A program made the translations under genes and the position numbers. This document shows positions 8,767 through 17,422 of a DNA stretch of 64,000 bases, piece by piece. The notes below the pieces were generated by a model. The model did not search any database, was not told the DNA's origin, and saw only the letters and a list, made by a program, of their open reading frames with translations. Positions within the stretch are counted from its first letter, which is position 1. Each line of letters opens with the position of its first letter. The stretch covers positions 1-64,000 of the forward strand of contig NZ_FOPY01000011.1 of the NCBI RefSeq assembly GCF_900113605.1, read 5' to 3'. This stretch comes from Modicisalibacter xianhensis. Lineage in GTDB: Bacteria > Pseudomonadota > Gammaproteobacteria > Pseudomonadales > Halomonadaceae.

Positions 8767-8903
8767 GATTCATCCTTGACTCGCTGTTGCGCCTTCCTGG
8801 CCTGAGCCGTTGACACGTCGGAATGCACATCGATGTGAGTGCGGCCACACAAAGATTAGCGCGTTCATGAAGTGTTCGTGTCGGGATTTTGTGTAAAAAA
8901 ACG

Positions 8904-9884
8904 TCACAGTACAACCTCCCGTGTCGATTCATTCCGCCACGCCAGGCAGTCTCGACGCGCTTCTTCATGCAGGTAGCCGATCAGCTCACGAGCCGCGGGT
9001 GCCAGGGTGTCTCCGCGTCGGCTGACGATGCCGTAGTAGTCGAGCGGTTTACCGATCACTCGGTCCAGGATCACGAACTGCCCCCCTTCCAGCGGACGGC
9101 GCAACACCGACCGCGGCAGCACCGCCAGCGAGTCCGAAGTTTGAAGCAGTTGCAGGGTTGCCTGGATGGATGTCGTCTCGACGACATTGGTCGGCGTGGA
9201 GACGCTCTCTTCAGCCAGTGCCGCCTCGAACACACCCCGCATGGGACTGCTCAAGGGGTGCAATACCCAGGGCCAACGGCTGAGCTCGGCCAGCCCCGGC
9301 ACCGTCTCCCCCAACGCCAAGGGGTGGTCCCGCCGCACCACGACCCGCAGGGGCTCATCCAGCAGCGGCTCGAAGTCGAACAGGTTGTGCTGGCTGACAT
9401 GAGTCAGACGCCCAATGACCAGGTCGAGGCGCTTGTATTCCAGATCGAGCAGCAGCCGGTCGCTGGTCTGCTCCTGCAGGCTGACCGCCAGGCGAGGCCG
9501 GCGCTGTTTCAACCGAGCAATGGCGGCCGGCAGAATTTCCGGTGCCGCCGCGGCGATCGCTCCCACCAGCAGGTGCCCATACCCGCCCTCACGCAGGTCG
9601 TTGATGTCGTCGACCAGCCGCTCGGTGTCGTTGAGCAGGATCCGGGCATGGCGCACGACCTGCTCGCCCAATTCCGTCGGCTGCATGGCCCGTGGCAAGC
9701 GCTCGAACAGGGCAAAGCCGAAATAGTCCTCGAGATCCCTGAGCATCTTGCTGGCCGCCGGCTGGCTGAGATGCATGGCCCGTGCCGCAACATGCATGTT
9801 GCGGCTTTCGGCCAGATGCGTGAGCAACAGCAGGTGCTTGAACCGCAACCAGTTGCACAGATGCAACGATGAAAGCTTGTCCAT
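8904..9884 (-). CDS. LysR-family transcriptional regulator
   Basis: A 326-residue LysR protein with an N-terminal winged helix-turn-helix (FKHLLLLTHLAESRNMHVAARAM, then HLSQPAASKMLRDLEDYFG at about residues 39-57) and a C-terminal type-2 periplasmic-binding-like effector domain (from about 95). It is divergent from the iron-dependent alcohol dehydrogenase gene across a 178-base gap, so control of that gene, and perhaps of the neighbouring tct operon, is likely by the usual LysR arrangement. The effector is unknown; the closest functional groups are LysR regulators of aromatic and sugar acid catabolism, but this cannot be decided here. Confidence 0.88.
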   Translation of the reverse strand: MDKLSSLHLCNWLRFKHLLLLTHLAESRNMHVAARAMHLSQPAASKMLRDLEDYFGFALFERLPRAMQPTELGEQVVRHARILLNDTERLVDDINDLREGGYGHLLVGAIAAAAPEILPAAIARLKQRRPRLAVSLQEQTSDRLLLDLEYKRLDLVIGRLTHVSQHNLFDFEPLLDEPLRVVVRRDHPLALGETVPGLAELSRWPWVLHPLSSPMRGVFEAALAEESVSTPTNVVETTSIQATLQLLQTSDSLAVLPRSVLRRPLEGGQFVILDRVIGKPLDYYGIVSRRGDTLAPAARELIGYLHEEARRDCLAWRNESTREVVL

Positions 9885-10062
9885 GAGGGATTCCGAAACG
9901 CCCGTCGGCTAACGATAACCAAGAAGAATCACAATGCCACAAACTTCGATTGGATTGTAATTGCAGTCCCGCCATAGCCTTGATCCAAGCAGGCTTACTC
10001 AGCACTTGCCGAGAAGCCGCAGAACAAAAACACAACGCCCTGACCGGGCGACGGAGTCATGC

Positions 10063-11205
10063 ATGCCAGCCGTTATCAATTACCTGACCAAGATCGTGTT
10101 CGGCGAAGGCGCTCTCGACAGCCTTGACGATGAGCTCACCCAGCTGGGCGTCAGCGCCCCTCTGCTCGTGACCGACAAGGGGCTGGTCCAGAGCGGCCTC
10201 ATTGAACGCGTCAGGCAAGCCATTTCCCGTCCGAGTCCGTTACCCGTCTATGACGAGACCCCACCCAACCCGACCGAGGACGCCGTGGAGGCGGCCCTGG
10301 CACTGTTCCACCAGCATGGTTGCGATGGCATCGTGGCAGTGGGCGGCGGATCGAGCATCGACCTGGCCAAGGGAGTATCGCTGCTGGCCTCCCATGCCGC
10401 CCCCCTGCGCCAATATGCGCTGATCGAAGGCGGCGCGTCCCGCATCACGGCCGATACGCTACCTCTTGTCGCCATCCCTACCACGGCGGGCACCGGCAGC
10501 GAGGTAGGCCGAGGTGCACTGATTTCCATGCGCGACCAGCGCAAGCTCGGCTTCATTTCGCCGCACCTGATTCCCTCGGTCGCCATCTGTGATCCTGGCA
10601 TGACGCTATCGCTGCCTCCCTGGTTGACCGCAGCGACAGGCATGGATGCGATTGCGCATTGCGTCGAGACCTACCTTAGCCCGCGCATCAATCCCCCTGC
10701 CGAGGCCATCGCTCTGGACGGGCTGCGGCGTGCCATGGGCAATCTACACACCGCTTTCCGCCACGGAGATGACCTCCAGGCACGCAGCGAGATGATGATG
10801 GCAGCCGTCGAAGGGGCTCTCGCCTTCCAGAAGGGCCTGGGGGCCGTGCATTCCCTGTCGCATGCCCTTGGCGGCTTTCACTCGCTCAAGCTGCACCACG
10901 GCACGCTCAATTCGTTGCTGCTGCCAGCCGTACTGCGCTACAACGCGCCCGTCTGTGAGGAGAAATACGTCCAGCTTCGCGCCGCCATGGGACTTGCCCC
11001 GGATGCGGATGTCGCCGCTGCCTTCGAAGCCCTTCACCAGGAACTGGAGCTACCGGGCAGCCTGGCCGAATTGGGCGTGACCCGGGAACAGCTCGATCAA
11101 GCCGCACAATGGGCCGTCGAGGATCACTCCACTGCGACCAACCCGCGACCTGCAACTCGGGACGATTTCCTGTCCATGCTGCAGGAAGCCTACGAAGCCA
11201 GATAG
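10063..11205 (+). CDS. Iron-containing alcohol dehydrogenase (group III)
   Basis: A 380-residue Fe-ADH family enzyme. The N-terminal dinucleotide-binding domain contains GGGSSIDLAKG (94-104), and the C-terminal helical domain carries the expected metal ligands D195 and H199 in GMDAIAH, H267 in HSLSHALGG and one of H278/H279 in KLHHGT. Such enzymes reversibly oxidise primary alcohols, lactaldehyde, 4-hydroxybutyrate or similar substrates with NAD(P). I chose the ATG at 10063 (MPAVINYLTK); the upstream residues are not family-like. It is divergent from a LysR gene and precedes the tct transporter by 226 bases, so a role in the same catabolic route is plausible but not shown. Confidence 0.9.
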   Translation: MPAVINYLTKIVFGEGALDSLDDELTQLGVSAPLLVTDKGLVQSGLIERVRQAISRPSPLPVYDETPPNPTEDAVEAALALFHQHGCDGIVAVGGGSSIDLAKGVSLLASHAAPLRQYALIEGGASRITADTLPLVAIPTTAGTGSEVGRGALISMRDQRKLGFISPHLIPSVAICDPGMTLSLPPWLTAATGMDAIAHCVETYLSPRINPPAEAIALDGLRRAMGNLHTAFRHGDDLQARSEMMMAAVEGALAFQKGLGAVHSLSHALGGFHSLKLHHGTLNSLLLPAVLRYNAPVCEEKYVQLRAAMGLAPDADVAAAFEALHQELELPGSLAELGVTREQLDQAAQWAVEDHSTATNPRPATRDDFLSMLQEAYEAR

Positions 11206-11329
11206 CCCCATTTAGGCATTCTTCACGCAAGACGGCCCGGACAGGACGTAGCGGGCCGAATAACTGCGGCAGGGACGCTGCACCCTTCGTCATTCGGGTG
11301 CAGCAAGTCATGTCCCGTGCTGCCTGGCT

Positions 11330-11345
11330 GTAGACCAATGTCTAC
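11330..11345 (+). promoter_or_regulatory. Inverted repeat upstream of tctC
   Basis: A perfect dyad GTAGAC-N4-GTCTAC lies four bases before a second, longer palindrome in the tct promoter region. Both repeats sit in an otherwise featureless 226-base gap (11206-11431). The two arms differ in sequence from the neighbouring palindrome, so two different regulators could bind here. The assignment as an operator is inference. Confidence 0.45.
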
Positions 11346-11349
11346 CAAT

Positions 11350-11375
11350 AATGAATATTGCGCGCAATATTCATT
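11350..11375 (+). promoter_or_regulatory. Perfect 26-bp palindrome, likely operator of the tct operon
   Basis: The arms AATGAATATTGCG (11350-11362) and CGCAATATTCATT (11363-11375) are exact reverse complements with no spacer. The site is 56 bases before the tctC ATG, a usual place for an operator. Its centre TTGC-GC-GCAA recurs as TTGC-GT-GCAA at 18998-19007, in the uxaA/fucD promoter region. The GntR protein coded at 16402-17382 is the natural candidate to bind both. Confidence 0.6.
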
Positions 11376-11431
11376 TTAAACTACGGTGAAAACGCTCACC
11401 GCTTCATTTCTACAACAATGAGGAAGCTTCC

Positions 11432-12412
11432 ATGACCGCCAGCAACAAAAAGACCGCACTCAAGGGCACGGCCGCCGCTCTACTTCTGGCACTATCCGGC
11501 GCCGCCTTTGCCGAGTACCCCGAAAAACCAATCACCATCATTGTGCCCTGGGCTGCAGGCGGAGGTACCGATGCCACGGCACGCACCATTGCCAGCGCGC
11601 TCGAGGAGGAACTCGGCCAGACGATCAACGTCGTCAACCGCACCGGCGGCAGTGGCGTGGTCGGCCACACCGCGATCTCCACGGCCAAGCCCGACGGCTA
11701 CACCCTCGGCCTGATCACCGGCGAGACCAACATGATGCACTGGCTGGGCCTGACCGACCTGACCTACAAGGATTTCACACCGATCGGCCAGATCAATTTC
11801 GACTATTCCGGCGTTCAGGTCGCCGAAGATGCCCCCTTCGATTCGCTGGATCAGTTGCTCAGCTCGATCAAGGAACAGCCGGCCGGCACCTATAACGCTT
11901 CCGGTACCGGTCTCGGCGGCGTCTGGCACCTGGCCTTCGCCGGTTTCCTGCTCGATCAAGGCATCGAGCCCAACAAGGTGACATGGATTCCCAGTCAGGG
12001 CGCAGCCCCGGCCATGACCGAACTCGTCTCCGGCGGTATCGACATCGTGCCCAGTTCGGTCCCCGAGGCCCGTTCAATGATCGAGGCCGGCAAGGCGCAA
12101 AGCCTGGGCATCATGGCGCCTGAACGACTGGATAGCTTCCCCGACGTGCCCACCGTCAAGGAAGCCATCGGCAGCGACTACACCATCGGTGAGTGGCGCG
12201 GCATCGCCGGACCCAAGGGGATGGACCAGGCAATCGTCGACAAGCTCGAGAGCGCGCTGGAAGCGGCCTACAACAGCGAGACCTATCAGGGCTTCATGGC
12301 CAAGCAGGGCTTCGGCACGGAGTGGCGCAACGCCGAGGACTTCGAAACGATGATGGGCGAGATGGACCAGGAATACGGCAACATCATCGAAAGCATCGGT
12401 CTGAAAAAATAA
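11432..12412 (+). CDS. tctC: Tripartite tricarboxylate transporter, periplasmic binding protein
   Basis: A 326-residue protein with a clear signal peptide (cleavage near AFA-EYPEKP, residue 27) and the TctC/Bug fold: EYPEKPITIIVPWAAGGGTD at the N-terminus, then NRTGGSGVVG. Family members bind di- and tricarboxylates or other organic acids in the periplasm and deliver them to the TctAB membrane part. A Shine-Dalgarno (GAGGAAG) precedes the ATG. It is the first gene of an operon tctC-tctB-tctA-dehydrogenase-dehydrogenase. Ligand specificity in this family cannot be read from sequence; the neighbouring enzymes suggest a sugar acid or 2-hydroxy acid. Confidence 0.92.
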   Translation: MTASNKKTALKGTAAALLLALSGAAFAEYPEKPITIIVPWAAGGGTDATARTIASALEEELGQTINVVNRTGGSGVVGHTAISTAKPDGYTLGLITGETNMMHWLGLTDLTYKDFTPIGQINFDYSGVQVAEDAPFDSLDQLLSSIKEQPAGTYNASGTGLGGVWHLAFAGFLLDQGIEPNKVTWIPSQGAAPAMTELVSGGIDIVPSSVPEARSMIEAGKAQSLGIMAPERLDSFPDVPTVKEAIGSDYTIGEWRGIAGPKGMDQAIVDKLESALEAAYNSETYQGFMAKQGFGTEWRNAEDFETMMGEMDQEYGNIIESIGLKK

Positions 12413-12424
12413 TAGGGCTTCCCC

Positions 12425-12889
12425 ATGAAAGACATGATCCTGGGGCTGTGTTTCATGGTGGCAGGCATCGTCACGATCTATGTCGCCCGACAGTATCCCA
12501 CTATGCCCAGCCTGCAATTCGGCCCGTCTCTGTTTCCCTCCCTCATCGGGGGAGGGTTTTTTCTGGGTGGCCTGGTACTGGCTGCGACGCAATTCCCGAC
12601 ACTGCGCCAGCGCGCCAGTGAAGGCCGCGTCGCCTGGCGTATCGACTATCAGGCCCTTCTGATTGCCCTGCTCCCCTGTGCCCTGATCGTTTTCTACATC
12701 CTGGCCAGTGACTATCTGGGCACGGCCATTTGCCTGACCGCGATGATGTTCGTGCTGATGCTGGTGCGAAAAACCCCATGGCTTCTGGCGCTGGGCGTCT
12801 CCGTGGCCGCCTCGCTGGTCATCTATTTCGTCTTTTCACGCTACCTGCTGATACCCCTTCCCGAAGGGCTGCTGAGCGTTGGGGGTTAA
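12425..12889 (+). CDS. tctB: Tripartite tricarboxylate transporter, small membrane subunit
   Basis: A 154-residue protein with four hydrophobic segments, the size and topology of TctB. It starts MKDMILGLCFMVAGIVTIYV. TctB is poorly conserved in sequence and is recognised here mainly by its position between tctC (12 bases upstream) and tctA (3 bases downstream). It forms the membrane complex with TctA and is thought to aid assembly or coupling to the ion gradient. Confidence 0.88.
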   Translation: MKDMILGLCFMVAGIVTIYVARQYPTMPSLQFGPSLFPSLIGGGFFLGGLVLAATQFPTLRQRASEGRVAWRIDYQALLIALLPCALIVFYILASDYLGTAICLTAMMFVLMLVRKTPWLLALGVSVAASLVIYFVFSRYLLIPLPEGLLSVGG

Positions 12890-12892
12890 CTC

Positions 12893-14407
12893 ATGGATGC
12901 ATTGCTCCAAGGGCTTCAGCTCGTCTTCAACGGCCAGACGCTGCTGGTCATCCTCGCCGCGGCGGCGTTCGGCATCTTCGTCGGAGCCGTTCCCGGGCTG
13001 ACGGCAACCATGGCCGTGGCGCTGCTGGTACCGATCACGTTCTACATGGACCCGACGCCGGCGATCGCAGCCATCGTCACCACCTCGGCCATGGCCATCT
13101 TCGCCGGTGACATTCCCGGCACCTATCTGAATATCCCCGGCACTCCGGCATCGGCCGCGTACGTCGGTGAATCCTCGCTGCTGGCCAAGAAAGGTCGCGC
13201 CCGGGAAACGCTGGGCACCAACCTGGTCTGCTCGGTCTTCGGCGGCCTGTTCGGCACCATCATCCTGGTCTTCGTCTCGCCGTCACTGGCCGAAGTCGCG
13301 CTGAAGTTCAGTTCCTATGAGTACTTCTGGCTGGCGCTGCTGGGGTTGAGCAGCTCGATCTTCATCTCCATCGGCTCGAAGACCAAGGCCTTTCTCTCGC
13401 TGATGATCGGCCTGCTGCTGTCCACGGTGGGCCTGGACATGATGAGCGGGGCGCCACGCTTCACCTTCGGGATTCCCGACCTGATGGCGGGCATCAACTT
13501 CATCCCGGTAATGATCGGCATGTTCGCGCTCAACGAGATCATGAGCTTCTACGGCTCTCGCGTCGAAGCCAGGACCCCGCCTGCGCTCAGCAAGGACAAG
13601 GTGTTCGGGCAGGTGCCCAGCCATGTGAAGCGCTACTGGCGCAATATGCTGCGCGGCAGTTCCCTGGGCACGTTGATCGGCGCGCTGCCCGGTGCCGGTG
13701 CGGACATCGCCGCCTGGATCGCCTACGCCGCCGGCAAGAGCCGCTCGAAGGACAAGGCGGCCTACGGCACGGGACACATCGAAGGTATCGTGGATGCCAG
13801 CTCCGCCAACAATTCGGGCATCAGCGGCGCCTGGGTACCGGCTCTGGTATTTGGCATTCCCGGCGACTCGATCACCGCCATCGTGATCGGCGTACTGTAC
13901 ATGAAAGGCATGAACCCCGGGCCGACGATCTTCATGGAAGGCAGCGGCCTGGTGTACTCGCTATTCGTGGTGTTCTTCGTCGCCAACCTGATCATGCTCC
14001 CCATCGGCTACCTGGCCATCAAGTCATCCAAGGTCTTTATCCTGACACCGCGCAAGATCCTGATGCCGATCATCCTGTGCTTCTGCATCGTCGGCGCCTT
14101 CTCGATCAACAACTCGATCACCGATGTCTGGATCATGCTGCTCGTCGGCATCGTGGCCTTCATCCTGGCGCGCTGCGACTTTCCCATGGCGCCGGCGATT
14201 CTCGGGCTGGTGCTGGGCACCACCCTGGAAAACAGCTTCATGAGCTCGATGCTCAAGTCTAATGGCGACCTGCTGAGCTTCTTCTCTCGCCCGATCAGTG
14301 CCTCACTGGGCGCCCTGGTCATCCTGATCTGGTGCTCACCACTGCTGGTGCGCCTCTATCAGCGCTACAGGGCGCCTCACACCAACCACACGCCGAGGTC
14401 ATCATGA
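12893..14407 (+). CDS. tctA: Tripartite tricarboxylate transporter, large membrane subunit
   Basis: A 504-residue polytopic membrane protein with the typical TctA sequence GAVPGLTATMAVALLVPITF near the N-terminus, FAGDIPGTYLNIPGTPASA, and the mirrored repeat GALPGAGADIAAWIAYAAGK in the second half. This gives the two-fold internal repeat of the family. It is the channel-forming subunit that moves the organic acid with Na+ or H+. Its stop overlaps the next gene's start as ATGA, indicating translational coupling with the dehydrogenase. Confidence 0.94.
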   Translation: MDALLQGLQLVFNGQTLLVILAAAAFGIFVGAVPGLTATMAVALLVPITFYMDPTPAIAAIVTTSAMAIFAGDIPGTYLNIPGTPASAAYVGESSLLAKKGRARETLGTNLVCSVFGGLFGTIILVFVSPSLAEVALKFSSYEYFWLALLGLSSSIFISIGSKTKAFLSLMIGLLLSTVGLDMMSGAPRFTFGIPDLMAGINFIPVMIGMFALNEIMSFYGSRVEARTPPALSKDKVFGQVPSHVKRYWRNMLRGSSLGTLIGALPGAGADIAAWIAYAAGKSRSKDKAAYGTGHIEGIVDASSANNSGISGAWVPALVFGIPGDSITAIVIGVLYMKGMNPGPTIFMEGSGLVYSLFVVFFVANLIMLPIGYLAIKSSKVFILTPRKILMPIILCFCIVGAFSINNSITDVWIMLLVGIVAFILARCDFPMAPAILGLVLGTTLENSFMSSMLKSNGDLLSFFSRPISASLGALVILIWCSPLLVRLYQRYRAPHTNHTPRSS

Positions 14408-15459
14408 CACGCTACCCCGCCGACCAACTCACTGCGTGGCTGGTCACGCTGTTCGAGGAGAATGGCGCCGCCCGCGACGTGGCCGAGACGACGGCACGCA
14501 TCCTGGTTGAAGGCGACTTGCTCGGTCACCATACGCATGGCGTGAAGCTGGCCAATGGCTACCTGAGCGACCTCAAGGCCGGCCATGCCAGCGGCGATCC
14601 GCAGCGCCTGGTCATCGAACAAGGCAGCCCGGTGGCCGCCCTGTTCGACGGCAACTATGTGCTCGGCCCCTATCTGGTCCAGCGTGCCCTCGATCAGTGC
14701 CGCAAAGCAGCCAAGGACTACGGTATAGGGATCGTCAGTCTCAAGCGCTCGCACCACATCGCCTGCCTGGCGTCCTACCTGGCTCCCTTGGTCGAGGACA
14801 ACCTGGTCCCGATCATCATGACTTCGGACCCGGCCGTGGCCTCGGTCGCCCCGTTCGGCGGCACCGAGCGGGTCTATACGCCCAACCCGCTGGCCATCGG
14901 CATCCCTGGACGCGAGCAGCCGATCCTGATCGATGTCAGCATGTCGACCGTCACCAATGGCAGCGTCAACAAGGCGCGTGCAGCAGGACAGAAGCTCGAT
15001 CATCCTGCGCTGCTCACCGCACAAGGCACGCCCAGCAACGATCCGGAAGCCTTCTTCGCTGCGCCGGGGGGCAGTATCCTTCCCTTGGGAGGCCTTGAGT
15101 TCGGCCACAAGGGGTTCGCGCTCGGGCTGATGGTCGAGGCGCTGACCTCCGCGCTCAGCGGCTTCGGTCGCAAGGATGCCCCCAGCGGTTGGGGGGCATC
15201 GGTCATGATCATGGTCATCGACCCTGCGCGCTTCGGCGGCACCGAGGCCTTTCTCGACGAAACCGACCATCTCGTGCGCCGCTGCCTGAATGCCGGCCAG
15301 ATCGACCCGCAGCAGCCGGTTCGCCTGCCTGGCCAGTCGGGCCTGCGCAGACGCGCCACGTACCTGAAGGAAGGCATTCCTCTGCCTGAGGACGTGGTCG
15401 CGGAACTGCACAAAGCCATTGGTGATTCGTCCCTGCGAGATAGCGTCTCGCTGGGCTGA
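14404..15459 (+). CDS. Ldh_2-family malate/L-lactate-type dehydrogenase
   Basis: A 351-residue NAD(P)-dependent 2-hydroxy-acid dehydrogenase of the type-2 malate/L-lactate dehydrogenase family (YiaK, AllD, ComC group). Features include a catalytic-histidine segment SLKRSHHIACLASYL and the nucleotide-binding region TPNPLAIGIPGREQPILIDVS. The family oxidises hydroxy acids such as ureidoglycolate, 2,3-diketogulonate, sulfolactate or lactate. The ATG at 14404 overlaps the tctA stop, so the enzyme probably acts on the acid imported by TctABC. An (R)-sulfolactate dehydrogenase role is conceivable, since related halophiles pair such an enzyme with a tct transporter and a UxaA-type lyase; a sugar acid is equally possible. 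Confidence 0.85.
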   Translation: MTRYPADQLTAWLVTLFEENGAARDVAETTARILVEGDLLGHHTHGVKLANGYLSDLKAGHASGDPQRLVIEQGSPVAALFDGNYVLGPYLVQRALDQCRKAAKDYGIGIVSLKRSHHIACLASYLAPLVEDNLVPIIMTSDPAVASVAPFGGTERVYTPNPLAIGIPGREQPILIDVSMSTVTNGSVNKARAAGQKLDHPALLTAQGTPSNDPEAFFAAPGGSILPLGGLEFGHKGFALGLMVEALTSALSGFGRKDAPSGWGASVMIMVIDPARFGGTEAFLDETDHLVRRCLNAGQIDPQQPVRLPGQSGLRRRATYLKEGIPLPEDVVAELHKAIGDSSLRDSVSLG

Positions 15460-15485
15460 CGGCGCGACTAATCAGGAGACCGCCC

Positions 15486-16373
15486 ATGACATCCACGCTC
15501 ACCCTCGGCCTGCTCGGCACCGGCATCATGGGCGCGCCCATGGCCGTCCGGCTCGCCCGTGCCGGCTATTTCGTAAAAGTCTGGAATCGTAGCCGCGACA
15601 AGGCGGCCCCGCTCGAGGCTGAAGGCATCACGGTATGCGACAGTCCCGCCCAAGCCGGGCAGGAAGCCGATGCAGTCATCGTCATGCTGAGCTCGGGCCA
15701 GGTCTGCGATGACATCCTGCTCGGCGAGGGGGCGCTGCTCGATACCATGCACGAGCAGAGCACGCTGGTCGTGATGAGTTCGATTCCGGTGGAAACGGCG
15801 CGCCGCCAGGCCGAAGAGGCAAAGAAGCGCAATGTTCGCTATCTGGACGCGCCGGTCTCGGGGGGCGAGAAAGGCGCCATCGACGGCACACTGGCTATCA
15901 TGGCCGGGGGCGAGCCGGCCACCTTCGAGGCATTGCGTCCCGTGCTGGCTCACCTGGGCAATCCGGTGCACGTGGGCCCGGCAGGTAGCGGCGAATTGGC
16001 CAAGCTCGCCAATCAGATGATCGTCGGTAACACCATCGCCACGGTGGCGGAAGCGCTTCTGCTGGCCGAACGCGGTGGGGCCGACCCTGCCAAGGTCCGC
16101 GAGGCCTTGATGGGAGGATTCGCCGACTCGACGATTCTGCGCCTGCATGGCCAACGCATGCTGGACAACGACTTCCGTCCCGGCGGCCCCGCCAAATGGC
16201 AATACAAGGACTCTTCCACGGCGGTGGCCCTGCTAGACTCCCTGCAGCTCGACCTACCGGTAACCCGCCTGGTCGATGCGCTGTTCCAGTCCATGGTCGA
16301 GCATGGCGATGGCGATCTCGATCACAGTGCTCTTATTCGCGAGCTGCGCCGACGCAACGCCTTGCCAGTGTAA
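15486..16373 (+). CDS. 3-hydroxyisobutyrate dehydrogenase-family / tartronate semialdehyde reductase-like protein
   Basis: A 295-residue beta-hydroxyacid dehydrogenase. It has the N-terminal nucleotide motif GLLGTGIMGAPMA (8-20), the substrate-binding signature DAPVSGGEKGA (121-131), and the catalytic lysine K173 with N176 in ELAKLANQM. NRS at 34-36 after the second beta strand favours NADP(H). Characterised relatives include GarR (tartronate semialdehyde to glycerate), HIBADH and GLYR1. Placed last in the tct operon, 26 bases after the Ldh_2 gene, it fits reduction of a semialdehyde in hydroxy- or sugar-acid breakdown. The gene ends convergently 28 bases from gntR. Confidence 0.86.
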   Translation: MTSTLTLGLLGTGIMGAPMAVRLARAGYFVKVWNRSRDKAAPLEAEGITVCDSPAQAGQEADAVIVMLSSGQVCDDILLGEGALLDTMHEQSTLVVMSSIPVETARRQAEEAKKRNVRYLDAPVSGGEKGAIDGTLAIMAGGEPATFEALRPVLAHLGNPVHVGPAGSGELAKLANQMIVGNTIATVAEALLLAERGGADPAKVREALMGGFADSTILRLHGQRMLDNDFRPGGPAKWQYKDSSTAVALLDSLQLDLPVTRLVDALFQSMVEHGDGDLDHSALIRELRRRNALPV

Positions 16374-16401
16374 GGCCCGGCATGGCAGGGCGGGACAGCC
16401 G

Positions 16402-17382
16402 TCAATCCTTGTCGTCCCAGCGCAGGTAGGCAGGAAGGTCGACCTGGGCTGTCTCGCGAAACGCTGCCAGCCGCGCCTGGACCTTGCCTTCCGAGCGCAC
16501 CAGGTGGGCATGCAGTGACCGGGCAGCCTGTTCGGGCCGTCGGGCAAGCAGCTTCTCGAAGACGTCGCGATGCTCGTCGAAGAAGGGGTCCTCCGCGGGC
16601 ATGTCGAACAGTGCGCCAAGTAGGTGCTTGCTTACCAGCAGGATGGGGCGCGTACGGCTCAGCATACCCAGGATTTCGGGATTGCCACCTCGAGCGATCG
16701 CCTCGATATGCAGGTCGTTCTCGAGCGCATCCAGGGTGGTCCCCGGAACGTCGGGATAGTGTCGCGCCGCGTCATCGAGGCGCTCGATGAAACGCGCGAT
16801 TTCCGGCTCGGTCATGGCCTGGCAGGCCTGGGAAATCATGAACGGTTCGAGCTGCAGGCGCGCTTCGTAGAGATGATGAAGACGCGACTCATCGAGGGGA
16901 ACCACATTCCAACTGGTGTACTTGGTCTTCTCCACGACGCCCAGCGATTGCAGATGCAGCAGAATGCGGTGCGTCACGCTGCGGCTGACTCCGAGTGTCT
17001 TGGCCAATTGCAGCTCGTTGAGTTCTAGCCGCCCCTTCATCGAGCACAGCACGATATCCCGCTCTACCGTTTCCGCCATCTGACGCCAGGCATCCTGTCG
17101 CTCGATGGCGGCCCGGCCTCCTACCTTGCGGAAATCCCCCGCTGTCAGCGTGCGCCGCACGATATCCGCAGGGTGTCGCCCGACCAGATAGCCCCGCCCC
17201 TCGAAACGACTGATCGTGCCTTCCTCGTACAGACGCCAAAGAGTCTGGCGCACCGGCGAACGGCTCATGCCGAACACCTTGGCGATGTTACCCTCGAGCA
17301 ATACCAGGCCGGGCTCCAGATGCCCCTGCTCGATGCTGTGCATCATTGCCTGGTAGAGCTGTTCCTGCAAGGTCTTGCCCAT
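16402..17382 (-). CDS. GntR/FadR-type regulator with two winged-helix domains
   Basis: A 326-residue protein with an unusual build. Residues 5-70 form a GntR winged helix (GNIAKVFGMSRSPVRQTLWRL). Residues 98-165 form a second one (NELQLAKTLGVSRSVTHRIL then LQSLGVVE). An FCD effector domain follows (about 168-305) with likely metal ligands in ENDLH, DEHRDVF and HAHL. Standard FadR-family proteins have one helix-turn-helix and about 220-250 residues, so the length agrees with a duplication. It lies 40 bases downstream of the UxaA-type gene on the same strand and probably shares its promoter, giving autoregulation. The palindromes at 11350 and 18998 are candidate operators. Confidence 0.85.
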   Translation of the reverse strand: MGKTLQEQLYQAMMHSIEQGHLEPGLVLLEGNIAKVFGMSRSPVRQTLWRLYEEGTISRFEGRGYLVGRHPADIVRRTLTAGDFRKVGGRAAIERQDAWRQMAETVERDIVLCSMKGRLELNELQLAKTLGVSRSVTHRILLHLQSLGVVEKTKYTSWNVVPLDESRLHHLYEARLQLEPFMISQACQAMTEPEIARFIERLDDAARHYPDVPGTTLDALENDLHIEAIARGGNPEILGMLSRTRPILLVSKHLLGALFDMPAEDPFFDEHRDVFEKLLARRPEQAARSLHAHLVRSEGKVQARLAAFRETAQVDLPAYLRWDDKD

Positions 17383-17422
17383 GAAACTCCCGTTCGGCTG
17401 CTGCTCGGGCTGGAAGGCGTGC

